From Ceratopteris richardii (lineage: Eukaryota; Streptophyta; Polypodiopsida; Polypodiales; Pteridaceae), in assembly GCA_020310875.1 (NCBI GenBank), contig CM035407.1, forward strand, positions 224,594,545 to 224,658,544: a DNA stretch of 64,000 nucleotides, given 5' to 3'. The translations under genes were made by a program, and so were the position numbers. Below, in pieces: positions 34,874-45,593 of the stretch. The notes under the pieces were generated by a model. It ran no database searches. It saw only the letters and a list, made by a program, of their open reading frames with translations, and was not told where the DNA came from. Numbering within the stretch: the stretch's first letter is position 1; each line of letters begins with the position of its first letter.

Positions 34874-36578
34874 ATGCAAGTGAAGAAGAATATGAAGAGG
34901 TAATCACTCCGATTGTAAAGATAAATAGGTTAAAGAAGCAACTCTTTAAAGGCAATGAAAGAAGATCTTCAAGGACAAGGTATCCAACTCAAAGGTTGAG
35001 TTATGATAGTTTTATGGCGACACATTTTGCATACATGATGCAGGTTATCAAAGACAAAGAGCCTGAGACATATGAAGAGGCTTGCACACAAAAGGAATGG
35101 AAGCAAGCTATGAAAGAGGAGATCAAAGCTCTCAAAGATAATCACACATGGGAGCTAGTGCCAAAGAAAGAAGGTATGAAGATTTTTCCAAACAAATGGG
35201 TGTTTAAAGTAAAGAGGAATGCTGATGGTTCACTAGCTAGATATAAAGCTAGATTAGTTGCCAAAGGATTTAAACAAACACAAGGCATAGATTATGATGA
35301 AGTTTTCAGCCCCGTTGCAAAGATGGGAACTATCAGAACCTTAATAGCAATTGGTGCTTCAAGGAGATGGCCATTATATCAACTCGACATCAAAAATGCC
35401 TTTCTCAATGGAGAACTACAAGAAGAGGTATACATGAGTCAGTCGGTTGGATTTGACGTTGAAAACCATCCAGATTTTGTTTGCAGGTTGAAGAAGGCAC
35501 TTTATGGCTTGAAGCAAGCACCAAGAGCATGGAATCAGAGATTGGTAGAGTATCTAACTAAGTGTGGATACAACCCAGGTAGTGCAGATCCTTTGTTGTA
35601 CATGAAGAAGGAAGAAAATAGAGAGGTATATATTTGCATATATGTCAATGACCTCATCATAACAGGAAACGATGTTACAGGGATTAAAGATATCAAAAGG
35701 AAGCTTGGTAAGGAGTTTAAAATTTCAGATCTTGGGGAGCTGAAATATTTTTTAGGAATTGAACTTGTTTATGGAAAGAGTGGCATCTACTTGATGCAAA
35801 GGAAGTACCTGTTGGATGTTCTTTTCAGATTTGGAATGAGTGAATGCAAACCACTCACTCAACCCATGGGCACAAATACAAAGATTTGTTCAAATGATGG
35901 AGAGCCATTGGAAGATGTAACGACATACAGAAGCATTGTAGGATCATTGATCTATGCAAACATTACAAGACCTGATTTGTCTTATGTTGTTGGTGTACTT
36001 TCTCAGTTTATGCAAGCCCCAACAAGTGAACACTTAAATTTAGCCAAGAGAGTGTTGAGATACATAAAACATACAGTTAATCATGCTTTGTTTTACAAGT
36101 TTGATGAAGAATTGCAGGTCAAAGGCTTTAGTGATGCTGATTGGGCAGGCTCAAAGGAAGATAGAAGATCAACCTCAGGTTATGTGTTCATGATAGGAAG
36201 CAAACCTATCACGTGGAGCTCAAAGAAACAACCTACTGTTGCACTTTCATCTATGGATGTTGAATACAGAGGATTAGCATTGGCTGATCTTGGAGTGCAA
36301 GTTGGAACCATCCCTATATATGGTGATAACATGTCAAGGATCTACTTGGCAAGCAATCCTATGTTTCATGCAAGGAGCAAGCACATAGAGGTCCACTACC
36401 ATTATGTAAGGGAGAAGGTGCTGAGCAAAGATGTGGAGATAAATTTCATTAGAACCAAAGAGCAGGTTGCAGATATTTTTACAAAGTTCTTGGATGCTTC
36501 TAAACTCAAAGGCTTCAAGGATGTGATAAATTTGCAGGACATGGATGAAGATAACTCCCAAATGAGCTTGAGGGGGAG
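34874..36578 (+). pseudogene. Element D reverse transcriptase and RNase H
   Basis: RT has K-W-V-F-K-V-K-R-N, Y-K-A-R-L-V-A-K-G-F, Q-L-D-I-K-N-A-F-L-N-G and L-Y-G-L-K-Q-A-P-R-A-W. The active-site motif is Y-V-N-D-L-I-I-T-G (about 35640), Asn for the first Asp of YVDD. R-K-Y-L-L-D-V-L and T-R-P-D-L-S-Y follow. RNase H has S-D-A-D-W-A-G-S, then S-S-M-D-V-E-Y where the family has S-S-T-E-A-E-Y, and a gap of about 15-20 residues before D-L-G-V-Q-V-G. The frame is open to 36699, running into the LTR. Confidence 0.93.
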
Positions 36579-37735
36579 TGTTGAAGATAAATGTACAAGC
36601 TCATTTTCATATGAGCCATGCTTGGATAAATTTACCAAATATGAAGATAAAGGAAAAGTAGAGGAAAAAAAGAAAAAAATAAGAAAAGAAAAAGTCTAGT
36701 CAAAACTTCATGATGAGTAAGAGATACAATATCTTGCCTTGTAGTTAGTAGCATGTAGTGGAGAAAGTGGTGAGTTAAGAAGGAGGCACAAACTTCTTCA
36801 CATGCTCATTGGTTATAAAAGTGAAGTGGGAGCACATTCAAAACAAATAGAGAAAGAGGCAAGAGCTCCTAGTAGTCGGATCTAGCCATTTTGTCATTTT
36901 GGTTTTCCCTTAGACTCCTTCCAGCCGCACGTCAGTTTGTACACAGCTCTGTTGCAGAGCTCATATCTCCGTGCATATGTAACCATTTTGTGCGTATAAA
37001 CATTCATTGGAAAGCTTATCTCGTGTACAATCTGCATATGAAATATCTCTTTGAAAGCTTATGTACTTTCTGAGATATCAGTGAAAGAGTGAAGTCCAAT
37101 TTTTCAGTATACCTGTGTAGATAGGTAGTCTATTTTGGTTAGTTCAGTTTCCCAACCAAAACATATCCAAATTGCGTGATTTTTATCTTGTTGGAAAGCC
37201 CTTGGCATCTACTTCACTGTCGCAAATATCTCATTCAGATCATTCATACTCTGTGAGATATCTATCAGAGAGTAAAGTCGAGTAAAGTCCAGTTTTAAAG
37301 TGTACTTATGTGTGCAAGTGGTCTATCTTGATGAGTTGATTTTCCTGATCAAAACTCATCCAAATTACTTGATTTCTAGCTTGCTGGAAAGCTATTTGTG
37401 TCTACTTTTTTTGTACCAAATATCTTTCTCAAAGGATATATATTCAGAGAGCTATCAGTCCGAGAGTGAAGCTCAATTTTTCAGCATACCTATGTGGAGA
37501 GGTAGTTCATCTTTGATAGTTGTGTTTCCTAATCAAAACTTGTCCAAATCAAGTCATTTATAGCTTGTTAGAAAGCTCTCTTTGTCTACTTTGATTGACT
37601 AAAGCATCAAGTCCATTTGAGTTTTGTGTTGAGAGCAGCAAGCTTTCTAAGGTGCAGATGTTTGTCCAAGTGCTGGACATACAAGGGTGGTTCACTACAC
37701 ATTTCCGTTGCGCATAGGAGAACTCATTCTCCACA
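36579..37735 (+). repeat. Element D 3' LTR (1157 bp)
   Basis: Begins TGTTGAAGATAAATG right after the polypurine tract GAGGGGGAG. TATA box near 36813. It has about 50 bp more than the 5' LTR, at 36870-36920, and the same three ~175-bp internal repeats (about 37036-37590). Confidence 0.93.
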
Positions 37736-37740
37736 GTTTG

Positions 37741-38737
37741 AAGGGTTGGAGGTTTTGTAGGATGTAAGGGGTGTGTCTTGTCTATGGTGAGAAATTGGAT
37801 TGAGGAGGGCATTAAAAATTAGGTGGGTGCTGAAAAGTAGAGGAAGAAAAAGTAGTGAAAGGACACTTGAAAGGAAAATTGGGCTTGATCGGTTGTTGTC
37901 GTTAACGCAAAAGAGATAGCTTCATAGAGGATCCTAGGATGTAGTGTGTTGAGCTTGGCTTGGATTCCCGTCTCCAAACCATCTTCATACTTTTGTTGCA
38001 AAGTATCTTTAGGAACCATTTCAAGCGAATGAATAAGTAGTAATCATTGCCAAAAGCATTCAATGTAGGTAGATACAATATCTTCATCTTTCCATCCAAA
38101 AGCTATTCATGATCGACAAGCATGTAAGTGGAACTAGGGAGGAAGGAAAGACTCCTTGATCTTTTCTTGAAATGCAATCCATCTGGTGGGGTGGTCGGTG
38201 CTATGCTGCAAAACATTCCACCAGAATTGGGCCCTACCCACAAAATAGTTAGTAATAAATTTCACTTTTTCAATTTCTCAATGTGATTCATCACAATAGA
38301 AGTCATCAAATTGGGATAGCCATGAAGGAACAAATCGGCCATCCTTTTGCCCATCGAATCGAGAAAATCAAAATTTTTTGGCACCAATCTTAGAATGTAT
38401 GCCTTCCTCTTGAACGATGATAATGGTCTTCACCACCCTAACTACATTGTTATCATCACTTTGCATTTGTTGGAGTGAAGCATCACATTCTTTTATCTCC
38501 TTTTGAGCATGTTGGAGTTTGTGTTGCAAAATCTCCCATTGTTGCTCAATCGGTATCCCACGTAGGGATGATGTATCAAAATCCTTGATATTATGGGTAG
38601 GGTCCATGGCCTTATATAGAAGCAAAACCTAAGACTTGACTGGATGACCAAAAAGGATGTCGAATCATGAGCGGACATAGCAAATCATGAATGAAGGTCG
38701 AGAGTACACCTCCACAGACATGCATAGGTTCTGATAC
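37741..38737 (-). pseudogene. Gypsy gag fragment, copy 2
   Basis: Closely similar to 2014-3055 in the same orientation, with its own indels; for example a ~45-bp stretch present near 2180-2230 is missing near 37905. The longest remaining frame is 38625-38368. The primer site and LTR inner end follow at about 38726-38738. Confidence 0.65.
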
Positions 38738-39002
38738 CACTGTTGCCCAGATCTTGCAGATGCACATATGTAGAGATAGTATAGAGATGAAAGCTCACAA
38801 AAGTACTCTGAAAAAAGAGAGAGATAAGAGACTGGATACAAGATTGGGTACAATCTCCCTCCACATACTCTAATGAATGATTCTATCAGAGTATGTGTAT
38901 TTATAGGTATTTTTCATTACATCTTGAATAGAAGATACATGAAGGTTGTAGTTTGAAAAGCGTGCATTTAAGAAGATCTGATTTATTTCCAAAATTATCG
39001 CT
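38738..39002 (-). repeat. Gypsy LTR, copy 2, left part (split by element G)
   Basis: Matches 3057-3285. Around 38942-38981 it carries about 40 bp in place of 5 bp in copy 1. It stops at TTATCGCT immediately before the terminal inverted repeat of G; the rest resumes at 48397. Confidence 0.7.
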
Positions 39003-39022
39003 CATTAGGGTGAAAAACGGCC
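39003..39022 (+). repeat. Left terminal inverted repeat of G
   Basis: CATTAGGGTGAAAAACGGCC, an exact reverse complement of 48377-48396. Confidence 0.93.
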
Positions 39023-39374
39023 GAAAAGTGGATGTCTGCTAATGAGAGATTAAGGAAATTGATAAATAGAGTCTTTCCAGTACAAGAATATAACATTGTT
39101 GTCTCCTTTAACCGTATGAAGAAATTCTTTTTTTAAGAGAATATGATCTAAAAGCGCCGCGAAAGTGATAAAGATTCTTGTATTCCATGTACAATTTCTT
39201 GGTTTGATGCAAAAAAAGATATTTTTGCACACCACACAATGCGTATTTTTCAAGTTCTAAGAAGGAAATGATTTTTGAAGATACGAAATATTTCTGGGTT
39301 CATGAAATTCCATGGTCATTCGGCGACAGGGTTTACATCAAATCAAAAGTTTCCACATGTACAAAGCCTTTTTA

Positions 39375-40101
39375 TCTATAAATGTTGGCAAAGTTTGTGA
39401 ATGTCGGTTTCTCGCTTTGAGCATTCTTCTTCTTCTCGATTCTAATGGCTTCTTCTTCTCGTCGTCCTTCCAATCATGTAACCTCATGTGAGGTTTACAA
39501 TAGAAGAGATGATTCTTTATGAAAACCTCTTTCTGTGAAGTCAAATGAATGAGTAACTATGCTTCCTAGCTGTAGAGGTGCCCATAAAGTACAGCATGCT
39601 AAAAGAGACGACACAAGAAAGATTTGGAGGGGACGTATTCTTAGTTTCAAATTGAAGAGATGCGGGTGGTTTGGAAGAGTACAACATGTGTACAACGCTA
39701 AGGATCTTGTTCTAGAAAATCATCTGCAATTCCCTTTGTACTGTAAGTGAAGTTGTACAATGCTCTTCTATCATTTCAATTGTTTTTGTATAACAACATA
39801 GATGTTTTTGTATTGCAGATATTTTTCCTTCCAATATTCTAGAGTGGCAACCTCTTGAATGTTTAACACGAAAATTCAGAGTTCTTCGTAAGGAATATGT
39901 AGAGCTTATGTATGCAGACAAATTTGCTCAATTTTTCAATAGCATAGAGCTATTTGTCCATTTTGCATATTATCAGGTGCCATTAGGGAGGAGCTCTTAT
40001 GGAAATCTTATACATTTGCCTGCTCCTTGCATCTCTTCATTAGATTGGGATGCTCCTGATCATTCAACAAAAGGTGGAAAAGAAAGCTTGGACTTTGGAT
40101 A
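39375..40101 (+). pseudogene. Left inward-reading gene of G (unknown protein)
   Basis: A TATA-like TCTATAAATG is at 39375. An ATG at 39444 opens a Ser/Arg-rich start (M-A-S-S-S-R-R-P) that meets stops. Further on, 39559-39742 reads G-R-I-L-S-F-K-L-K-R-C-G-W-F-G-R-V-Q and joins through a good GT-AG intron (39743-39818, 76 bp, donor GTAAGT, acceptor TTGCAG) to 39819-40101 (P-L-E-C-L-T-R-K-F-R-V-L, then F-A-Q-F-F-N-S-I-E-L). I do not recognise the family. In-frame stops near the start suggest it is broken. Confidence 0.5.
39743..39818 (+). other. Predicted spliceosomal intron in the left gene of G
   Basis: GTAAGTGAAG ... TATTGCAG, 76 bp, AT-rich. Removing it keeps the flanking frames joined (L-Y-C to N-I-F-P). 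Confidence 0.6.
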
Positions 40102-41240
40102 GCCTTGGACTCATGAGAGGAGAGCTGTCTAGAAGTACTGATTCATCCACATTTTCAATCTAGAAAGATAATTGTCACTGCAAATTGGAAATTCAGAATT
40201 GTAAGGGAGCTCCTAGAGTACCTTGATGAGGCATCATCACAATTCAGATTCTCAATTGATGATGCAATATTTAACATAAGATCAGAGAAAAAATTATATT
40301 GCATAACTTGGCTACCACCCAGGGTGATCAAGTTCCAACCCTTTAGATTGTAACAAGTCTCCTTCTTTAAAAAGCTTTTTTTCAAACTTCCATTGATTTT
40401 TCTTTGCAAGATGGTGACTAAGAATGTGACTAATTACATCACTTCAATTATGTCATTATCTGGACTATATTCATATTGGCATTTTTTTGTTTAATTTCAA
40501 GATTCTGAGGAGGTTTCAATGGTGCAATGATTATACATGAACTTGCATATGACAAAATGGAAAAGATTGGATGACACGACCGATACAAGCAATACGGGCC
40601 ATCTGAAATTCTTCGATTGCCCATATCACTTGCATCGGTCATGTCATAAAAACTTCTCTATCCTCTTCACATTTAACTTTTTTTGCAGGATGGTGACTAA
40701 GAATGTGACTGATCACTTCAATTATGTCTTTTTATGGACTACATTCATATTGGCATTTTTTTTGTTTAATTTTAAAGATTCTGATGAGGTTTCTATTGTG
40801 CAATGATTATAAAGGAACTTGCATGAGTATATTCTAGGTGATTCAAGAATATAAATCAAGAAATTCTTACATAATATATCTCCCCTTTTAGAACCTTTTT
40901 CCATACTTCTATTGATTTGCCTTTGTAGGATGGTAACTAAGAATGTGACTCATTACATCACTTCAATTATGGATTTTTATGGACTATATTCATATTGGCA
41001 ATTTTTTGTTTAATTTCAACATTTTACAAAATAATGCAATGATTATACAAGATCTTGCATATGACAAAATGGATGTCTGACAAAATGGATGGTATGACAA
41101 AATGGAAAGATGGATGACACAACCGATACAAGCGATACGAGCCATCTGAAATTCTCCGATTGCCCCTATCGCTTGCATCGGTCATGTCATAAAAACTTCT
41201 CTATCCTCTTCACATTTAATTTTTCAACAAGAATAAAGCA
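40102..41240. repeat. Left arm of G: three tandem ~280-bp repeats with two palindromes
   Basis: 40141-40380 is the inverse of 47240-47500. Units starting GGATGGTGACTAAGAATGTGAC recur at about 40408, 40688 and 40930, each leading through TTCATATTGGCATTTTTTT and a TGCAATGATTATA segment. The ~72-bp palindromes lie at 40571-40646 and 41114-41190. The right arm has the mirror arrangement. Confidence 0.7.
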
Positions 41241-41495
41241 AAAATCACACAAAATAGACATTTTGATGATAGGATCAATTACATTTTGCTTGAACCATGC
41301 AATGAAGTCACTTTTGCTTAGTTCTCAAGAGGATCAATTCAACATTACATTACTCAAGGCATATAAATATAGTTACAATGACCATCTTCCAGATGAAGCC
41401 TAGCATAATTACATACAATTTGTACATCAATAAAGCTTCCAACATATGTTGGTTACACATTAGATTACAATCTTACATTCCAAAAATATAATGTT

Positions 41496-42035
41496 TCACC
41501 TTTCTTTTCTATCCTTTTTGGAGCCCTCACCTCTACTCTTATTCTTTGGCCCATGCTTCAATGGGGAGTGAATAGGAAACCCTTTCTTCTTTTTTTTTAG
41601 ACTTCTTTTTATCTGGTGTGGTGGTGGAGGTGAGTCTGGATCATAAGGGCATGTTGCATGTTTCATAATAGCATTTATTGCTCTCTCCAAGCATCAGGAT
41701 AGTCTGACAAGCTTAACTCAGGATTGTAAAACCTGCTCTCCAAGAATCTTACTGCATTTTCAATCACTCTCCAGCCACATGAGGTGTTGTCTTTCTGTAA
41801 TGGAACATGTATTTGAATGTATCCAAACCTTTTTTCTTCATTCAATTTAGGAATTCTTGGAATGTTTTGATCAATATGCATTTTGAGACGCTTAGCAGCA
41901 CTACAAGGTAAACTTAAATTCAAAATGGATGGCAAGGCTTTAAACTCACAACAAAATATATGGAAAGGCTTACACTTCAGAGTTCCCATGTTGTGAATGG
42001 AGAGAATTCCTTGTTGTCTTCTTTGTCCTAGCCAT
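41496..42035 (-). pseudogene. Ulp1/C48-like small gene, left copy in G
   Basis: Minus-strand ATG at 42035 (M-A-R-T-K-K-T-T-R). Exon 1 (42035-41974) joins over a 73-bp GT-AG intron (41973-41901) to exon 2. Exon 2 has I-D-Q-N-I-P-R-I-P-K-L and then P-L-Q-K-D-N-T-S-C-G-W-R-V-I-E-N-A, which resembles the Q...CG catalytic block of Ulp1-type cysteine proteases. The expected upstream His and Asp are not obvious. Relative to the right copy a small deletion after D-A-W shifts the frame, so it ends at 41675. The basic, Pro/Lys-rich tail continues in another frame (41690-41496). Confidence 0.6.
41901..41973 (-). other. Predicted intron in the left Ulp1-like gene
   Basis: Minus strand donor GTAAGCC, acceptor CTTGTAG, 73 bp. 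The right copy has the matching intron at 45656-45732. Confidence 0.65.
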
Positions 42036-42249
42036 AACCTACAAAAAAAAATATTATTGTCATCAGATAAATATGACTTTCACTAGAGAGAAATAGATCA
42101 TGGATCAATAAGGATTAATATTAGGACATGGATCAATCATAGAAAAAAAGATTACATCCTTCATATTTGTAATGTCTTGTATCCCTTTGGGCAACAAATA
42201 TGTGTATCTGTGTACATTCATGAGTAATAAGCTTTGAAAAGAAATATAT

Positions 42250-42711
42250 TTAATCCTTCTTGAGTCTTTTGAATGAACTTGGCTCTAGCAAGTCTCCTCT
42301 ATATCTGAGGTACTCTTTTCTTCTATAGCCAACAATACTTTTAACATGTGACACCCTTGCAGCCATTGCATAGCTTGAGTAACAAAGGAAGTAGCCTGCC
42401 CTTGAAGCATTGAATCCTAGGGCATATCCAAAAATTCTAAATGCAACTGTTCTTTCAAGTAGCAAAACTCTATATGCATTAATGGGTATTGAAGTAAAAC
42501 CCATGTATCTTGAAAGAGTCCTCAAGGAGAATAGTGCAAAATCTGCCTCTTCACTACATTGCTTATGAATAACACAAAATAATTTTGGATTCAGTTTTGG
42601 AAGACATTGGATCATTGAAAGAATATCCATCTTTGTATTTCCTTTCTCCTCTATGGTTTTCCTTGTTCCCTTCCCCGTACCAATGTAGTTGTCTTCATCC
42701 AATATAGGCAA
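42250..42711 (-). CDS. Unknown conserved exon of G, left copy
   Basis: About 150 codons without a stop, starting after a good 3' splice site (minus strand TTTTCCCATAG). Features: acidic start L-D-E-D-N-Y-I-G, a basic stretch G-K-G-T-R-K-T, then C-V-I-H-K-Q, L-R-T-L-S-R-Y-M-G-F, I-F-G-Y-A-L-G-F-N-A-S-R-A-G-Y-F-L-C-Y and a basic end (Y-R-R-K-E-Y-L-R-Y-R-G). About 90 percent identical by eye to the right copy at 44930-45382, with both frames open. This suggests selection or recent duplication. Family not recognised. Confidence 0.6.
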   Translation of the reverse strand: MPILDEDNYIGTGKGTRKTIEEKGNTKMDILSMIQCLPKLNPKLFCVIHKQCSEEADFALFSLRTLSRYMGFTSIPINAYRVLLLERTVAFRIFGYALGFNASRAGYFLCYSSYAMAARVSHVKSIVGYRRKEYLRYRGDLLEPSSFKRLKKD

Positions 42712-42806
42712 CTATGGGAAAAATTGAAAACCTAGGTCAGAAAAAGTCCAAGGAAACTTTTCAAGTCATAGAAATAACTGGAAACTCAAGTAGAAACAAA
42801 GCATGA

Positions 42807-43322
42807 GACACGACCGATCCAAGCAATTAGGTTCATCAGAGAATATCGGATGGGCCTAATTGCTTGCATCGATCATGTTTGATTTCTCATCCTTAACTTT
42901 ATAGAAACATATAATTAATGTTGAAAATAATATTTATACACACATTAAGTTGTTCTATATGGAGCATTCATTCATATAACTATAAATACGATACTTGATT
43001 GGACACGACCAATTCAAGGCCCATCAAGGAAGCTTGGATGGTCCTAATCGCTTGAATTGGTCATCTCCAAAGGAGGTCGTCTAAAAGCTTAGATTGCATG
43101 TGAACTTTTGTATCTTATTATTGGTTAAGAATTTGGAGAGAATAATACTACCATTGTGTCCGGAACGTGCCAAAACCCTAAGATTGACTGTCTATTTGCA
43201 TGATTTTGATACCCAGAAGTCTTGATAAGCCTTTTGGTATTGATTTCTAGACACGACCGATGCAAGCGATTAGGCCCATCCAACATTTCCAGATGAGCTT
43301 AATCGCTTGCATTGGTCATGTC
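42807..43322. repeat. Three ~72-bp palindromes in the left arm of G
   Basis: Units at 42807-42879, 43002-43073 and 43250-43322. Each has ACACGACCGATGCAAGCGATTAGG-type left arms and CCTAATCGCTTGCATCGGTCATGT-type right arms with changes, around a variable ~20-bp centre. Confidence 0.85.
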
Positions 43323-43510
43323 CTAGATTCATGCACAAATAGGCTCATCAAGACCTCTCAATATTAGAATCATGCAAAATAAGCTAGTCAAAGGTGGGTC
43401 AAATGCATATAATCAGTTGTATCAGTCGTATCGGGTATGAAGCACAAGTATGCATGGGTGATGAAGAGAGAAATTCTATGAAGGTTGAAAATGTGAAATG
43501 GTGAAGGGGA

Positions 43511-43745
43511 CTCGTATTTATAGTTGAGGAGGATCGGGTAACTGTCACATGACATGGACCAATAAGCGAGTGCCACATGGCAAAAGAGCGTTGGGAATCA
43601 CAACAGCTAGATGACATGGCCCACTCAAATGATGCCACATGGCATTGTAACGTTGGGATTCGCAACGGCTAGATGACATGAACCAATCACAGACTGCCAC
43701 ATGCCACCAACAGTCAACTCATTCCAGAGACCTATTTAAGCTCCT
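43511..43745. promoter_or_regulatory. Putative divergent promoter at the centre of G
   Basis: A minus-strand TATA box CTATAAATAC (about 43513-43523) and a plus-strand TATA-like CTATTTAAGC (about 43731-43740) flank 2.5 tandem repeats of 62 bp (43551-43611, 43612-43673, 43674 to about 43705). Each repeat holds CCACATGG and GACATGG/GACATGA. Genes on both arms point away from this centre, so a shared bidirectional promoter is a reasonable inference. Confidence 0.5.
43551..43705. repeat. 62-bp tandem repeats (2.5 copies)
   Basis: Units begin GACATGG(A/C)CC and contain TGCCACATGGC and a GTTGGGA(A/T)TC...ACGGCTAGAT end. The third copy is cut after TGCCACATGCCA. Confidence 0.8.
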
Positions 43746-43887
43746 CTATTCACTTTTTTTCTTTTTTTTGTGAACTCCTTGCTACCACCGACTTGCCATT
43801 GTTTGCGAGTTTTTACATCTTTTCAAAACTTTCCATAGACCACATTTTGTGTGAGGGTTTAGGGTCATCATGATCAATTATTTTACA

Positions 43888-44826
43888 ACATGACCGATAG
43901 AAGCGATTAGGGACATTCGGGGATTCCCGGATGACCCTAATCGCTTGCATCGGTCATGTTTCTTGAGTGCTTTGTGAAAGATTTCTAAATTAGTTTTTTT
44001 TATTTTTCAATTTGTTCCAAGATTTTAAACTCTTTTTTGTGCAAGTTAACACGACCAATACAAGCGATTAGGGACATCCGAGGACTTCGAGATGACCCTA
44101 GTTGCTTGCATCAATCGTGTTTCTTGAGTGCTTTGTGAGAGCTTTTTTACATTAGTTTTTTTGCTTTTTAAATTTCTTCCAAGCTCAAACTCTTTTTTTT
44201 AATTCCTCTTCTTTGTCTTAGCCATAATCCTTAGATGTCCCTAATCACTTCATACCCAATACGACCGATGCAAGCGATTGCATGCGTTTGATCGACCTTT
44301 GACTAGCTTATTTCACTTCCATTGGTCATGAACTTCCCTATCTTACTATTGGCTGAGAATTTCAAGAAACTAATGCTACCATTGCATCCAGAACATGCCA
44401 AAACCCTAAGATTGACTGTCTATTTGCATTATTTTGATATCGAGAGGTCTTGATGAGCCTATTTGTGCATGAATCTAGGACATGACCAATGCAAGCGATT
44501 AGGCTCATCTAGAAATGTTGGATAGGCCTAATTGCTTGCATCGGTCGTGTCTGGAAATCAATACAAAAAGCCTTATCAAGACCTCCGGGTATCGAAATCA
44601 TGCAAATAGACAGCCAATCTTAGGGTTTTGGCACGTTTCGGATGCAATGGTTGCATTATTTTCTCCAATTTTGTAACCAATAATAAGATACAAAAGTTCA
44701 CATGCAATCTAGGCTTCAAGATGACCTCCTTTGGACATGACCAATTCAAGTGATTAGGACCGATGCAAGCGATTAGGCCCATCCAATATTCTCTGATGAC
44801 CCTAATCGCTTGGATTGGTTGTGTCT
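43888..44826. repeat. Four ~72-bp palindromes and one half-copy near the centre and right arm of G
   Basis: 43888-43960 is the best-matched palindrome (ACATGACCGAT...ATCGGTCATGT, arms of about 24 bp). Others are 44049-44121 and 44479-44551, a half-unit at 44259-44280, and a compound unit at 44734-44826 with one and a half left arms. Confidence 0.85.
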
Positions 44827-44920
44827 CATGCTTTGTTTCTGCTTGTGTTTCCAGTTATTTCTATGACTTTAAAAGTTTCCTTGGAATTTTTCTGACCTAG
44901 GTTTTCAATTTTTTCCATAG

Positions 44921-45382
44921 TTATCTATATTGGATGAAGACAACTACATTGGCAAGGGGAAGGGAACAAGGAAAACCATAGAGGAGAAAGGAAAGACAAA
45001 GATGGATATTTATTCAATGATCCACTATCTTCCAAAATTGAATCCAAAATTATTTTGTGTTATTCATAAGCAATATAGTGAAGAGGCAAATTTTGCACTA
45101 TTCTCCTTGAGGACTCTTTCAAGATACATGGGTTTTACTTCAATACCCTTTAATGCATACAGAGTTTTGCTACTTGAAAGAATAGCTCCATTTAGAATTT
45201 TTGGATATGCCCTAGGATTCAATGCTTCAAGGGCAGGCTACTTCCTTTGTTACTCAAGCTATGCAATGGTTGCAGGGGTGTCACATGTTAAAAGTATTGT
45301 TGGCTACAGGAGAAAAGAGTACCTCAGATATAGAGGAGATTTGCTAGAGCCAAGTTCATTCAAAAGACTCAAGACGGATTAA
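44921..45382 (+). CDS. Unknown conserved exon of G, right copy
   Basis: Mirror copy of 42711-42250. A 3' splice site TTTTCCATAG ends at 44920, and the frame is open from there through L-D-E-D-N-Y-I-G (44930) to TAA at 45380. It keeps the same I-F-G-Y-A-L-G-F-N-A-S-R-A-G-Y-F block. It is probably an internal or 3' exon; a donor site for joining to the downstream Ulp1-like exon is not obvious. Function unknown. Confidence 0.6.
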   Translation, partial: LSILDEDNYIGKGKGTRKTIEEKGKTKMDIYSMIHYLPKLNPKLFCVIHKQYSEEANFALFSLRTLSRYMGFTSIPFNAYRVLLLERIAPFRIFGYALGFNASRAGYFLCYSSYAMVAGVSHVKSIVGYRRKEYLRYRGDLLEPSSFKRLKTD

Positions 45383-45593
45383 GTATATTTCTTTTCAAAG
45401 CTTATTACTCATGAAATGTACATAGATACACATATTTATTGCCCAAGGGGGTACAAGACATTGCAAATATGAAGGATGTAATCTTTTTTTGTGTAATTGA
45501 TCCATGTCCTAATATTAACATCGATCCATAATCTGTTTTTGTCTAGTGAAAGTCCTATTTATCTGATGATAATAATCTTTTTTTTTGTAGGTT

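Larger units (their letters stand above)
31134..37735 (+). mobile_element. Ty1/copia element D, nearly complete (6602 bp)
   Basis: Both LTRs are present (31134-32228 and 36579-37735), with an exact primer site, gag, protease, integrase, RT, RNase H and polypurine tract. It is flanked by the 5-bp target duplication GTTTG (31129-31133 and 37736-37740). The uninterrupted sequence GTAGTTTGAAGGG at about 2003-2015 is the empty site. It is the best-preserved element in the window: one stop and one frameshift in the main frame, one catalytic change, and a short RNase H deletion. Confidence 0.96.

Noticed and set aside
31134-37735. Element D as an intact, currently active retrotransposon
   Set aside because: A gag stop at 33143, a frameshift near 34850, YVND in the RT and an RNase H deletion; the LTRs also differ by an indel of about 50 bp.
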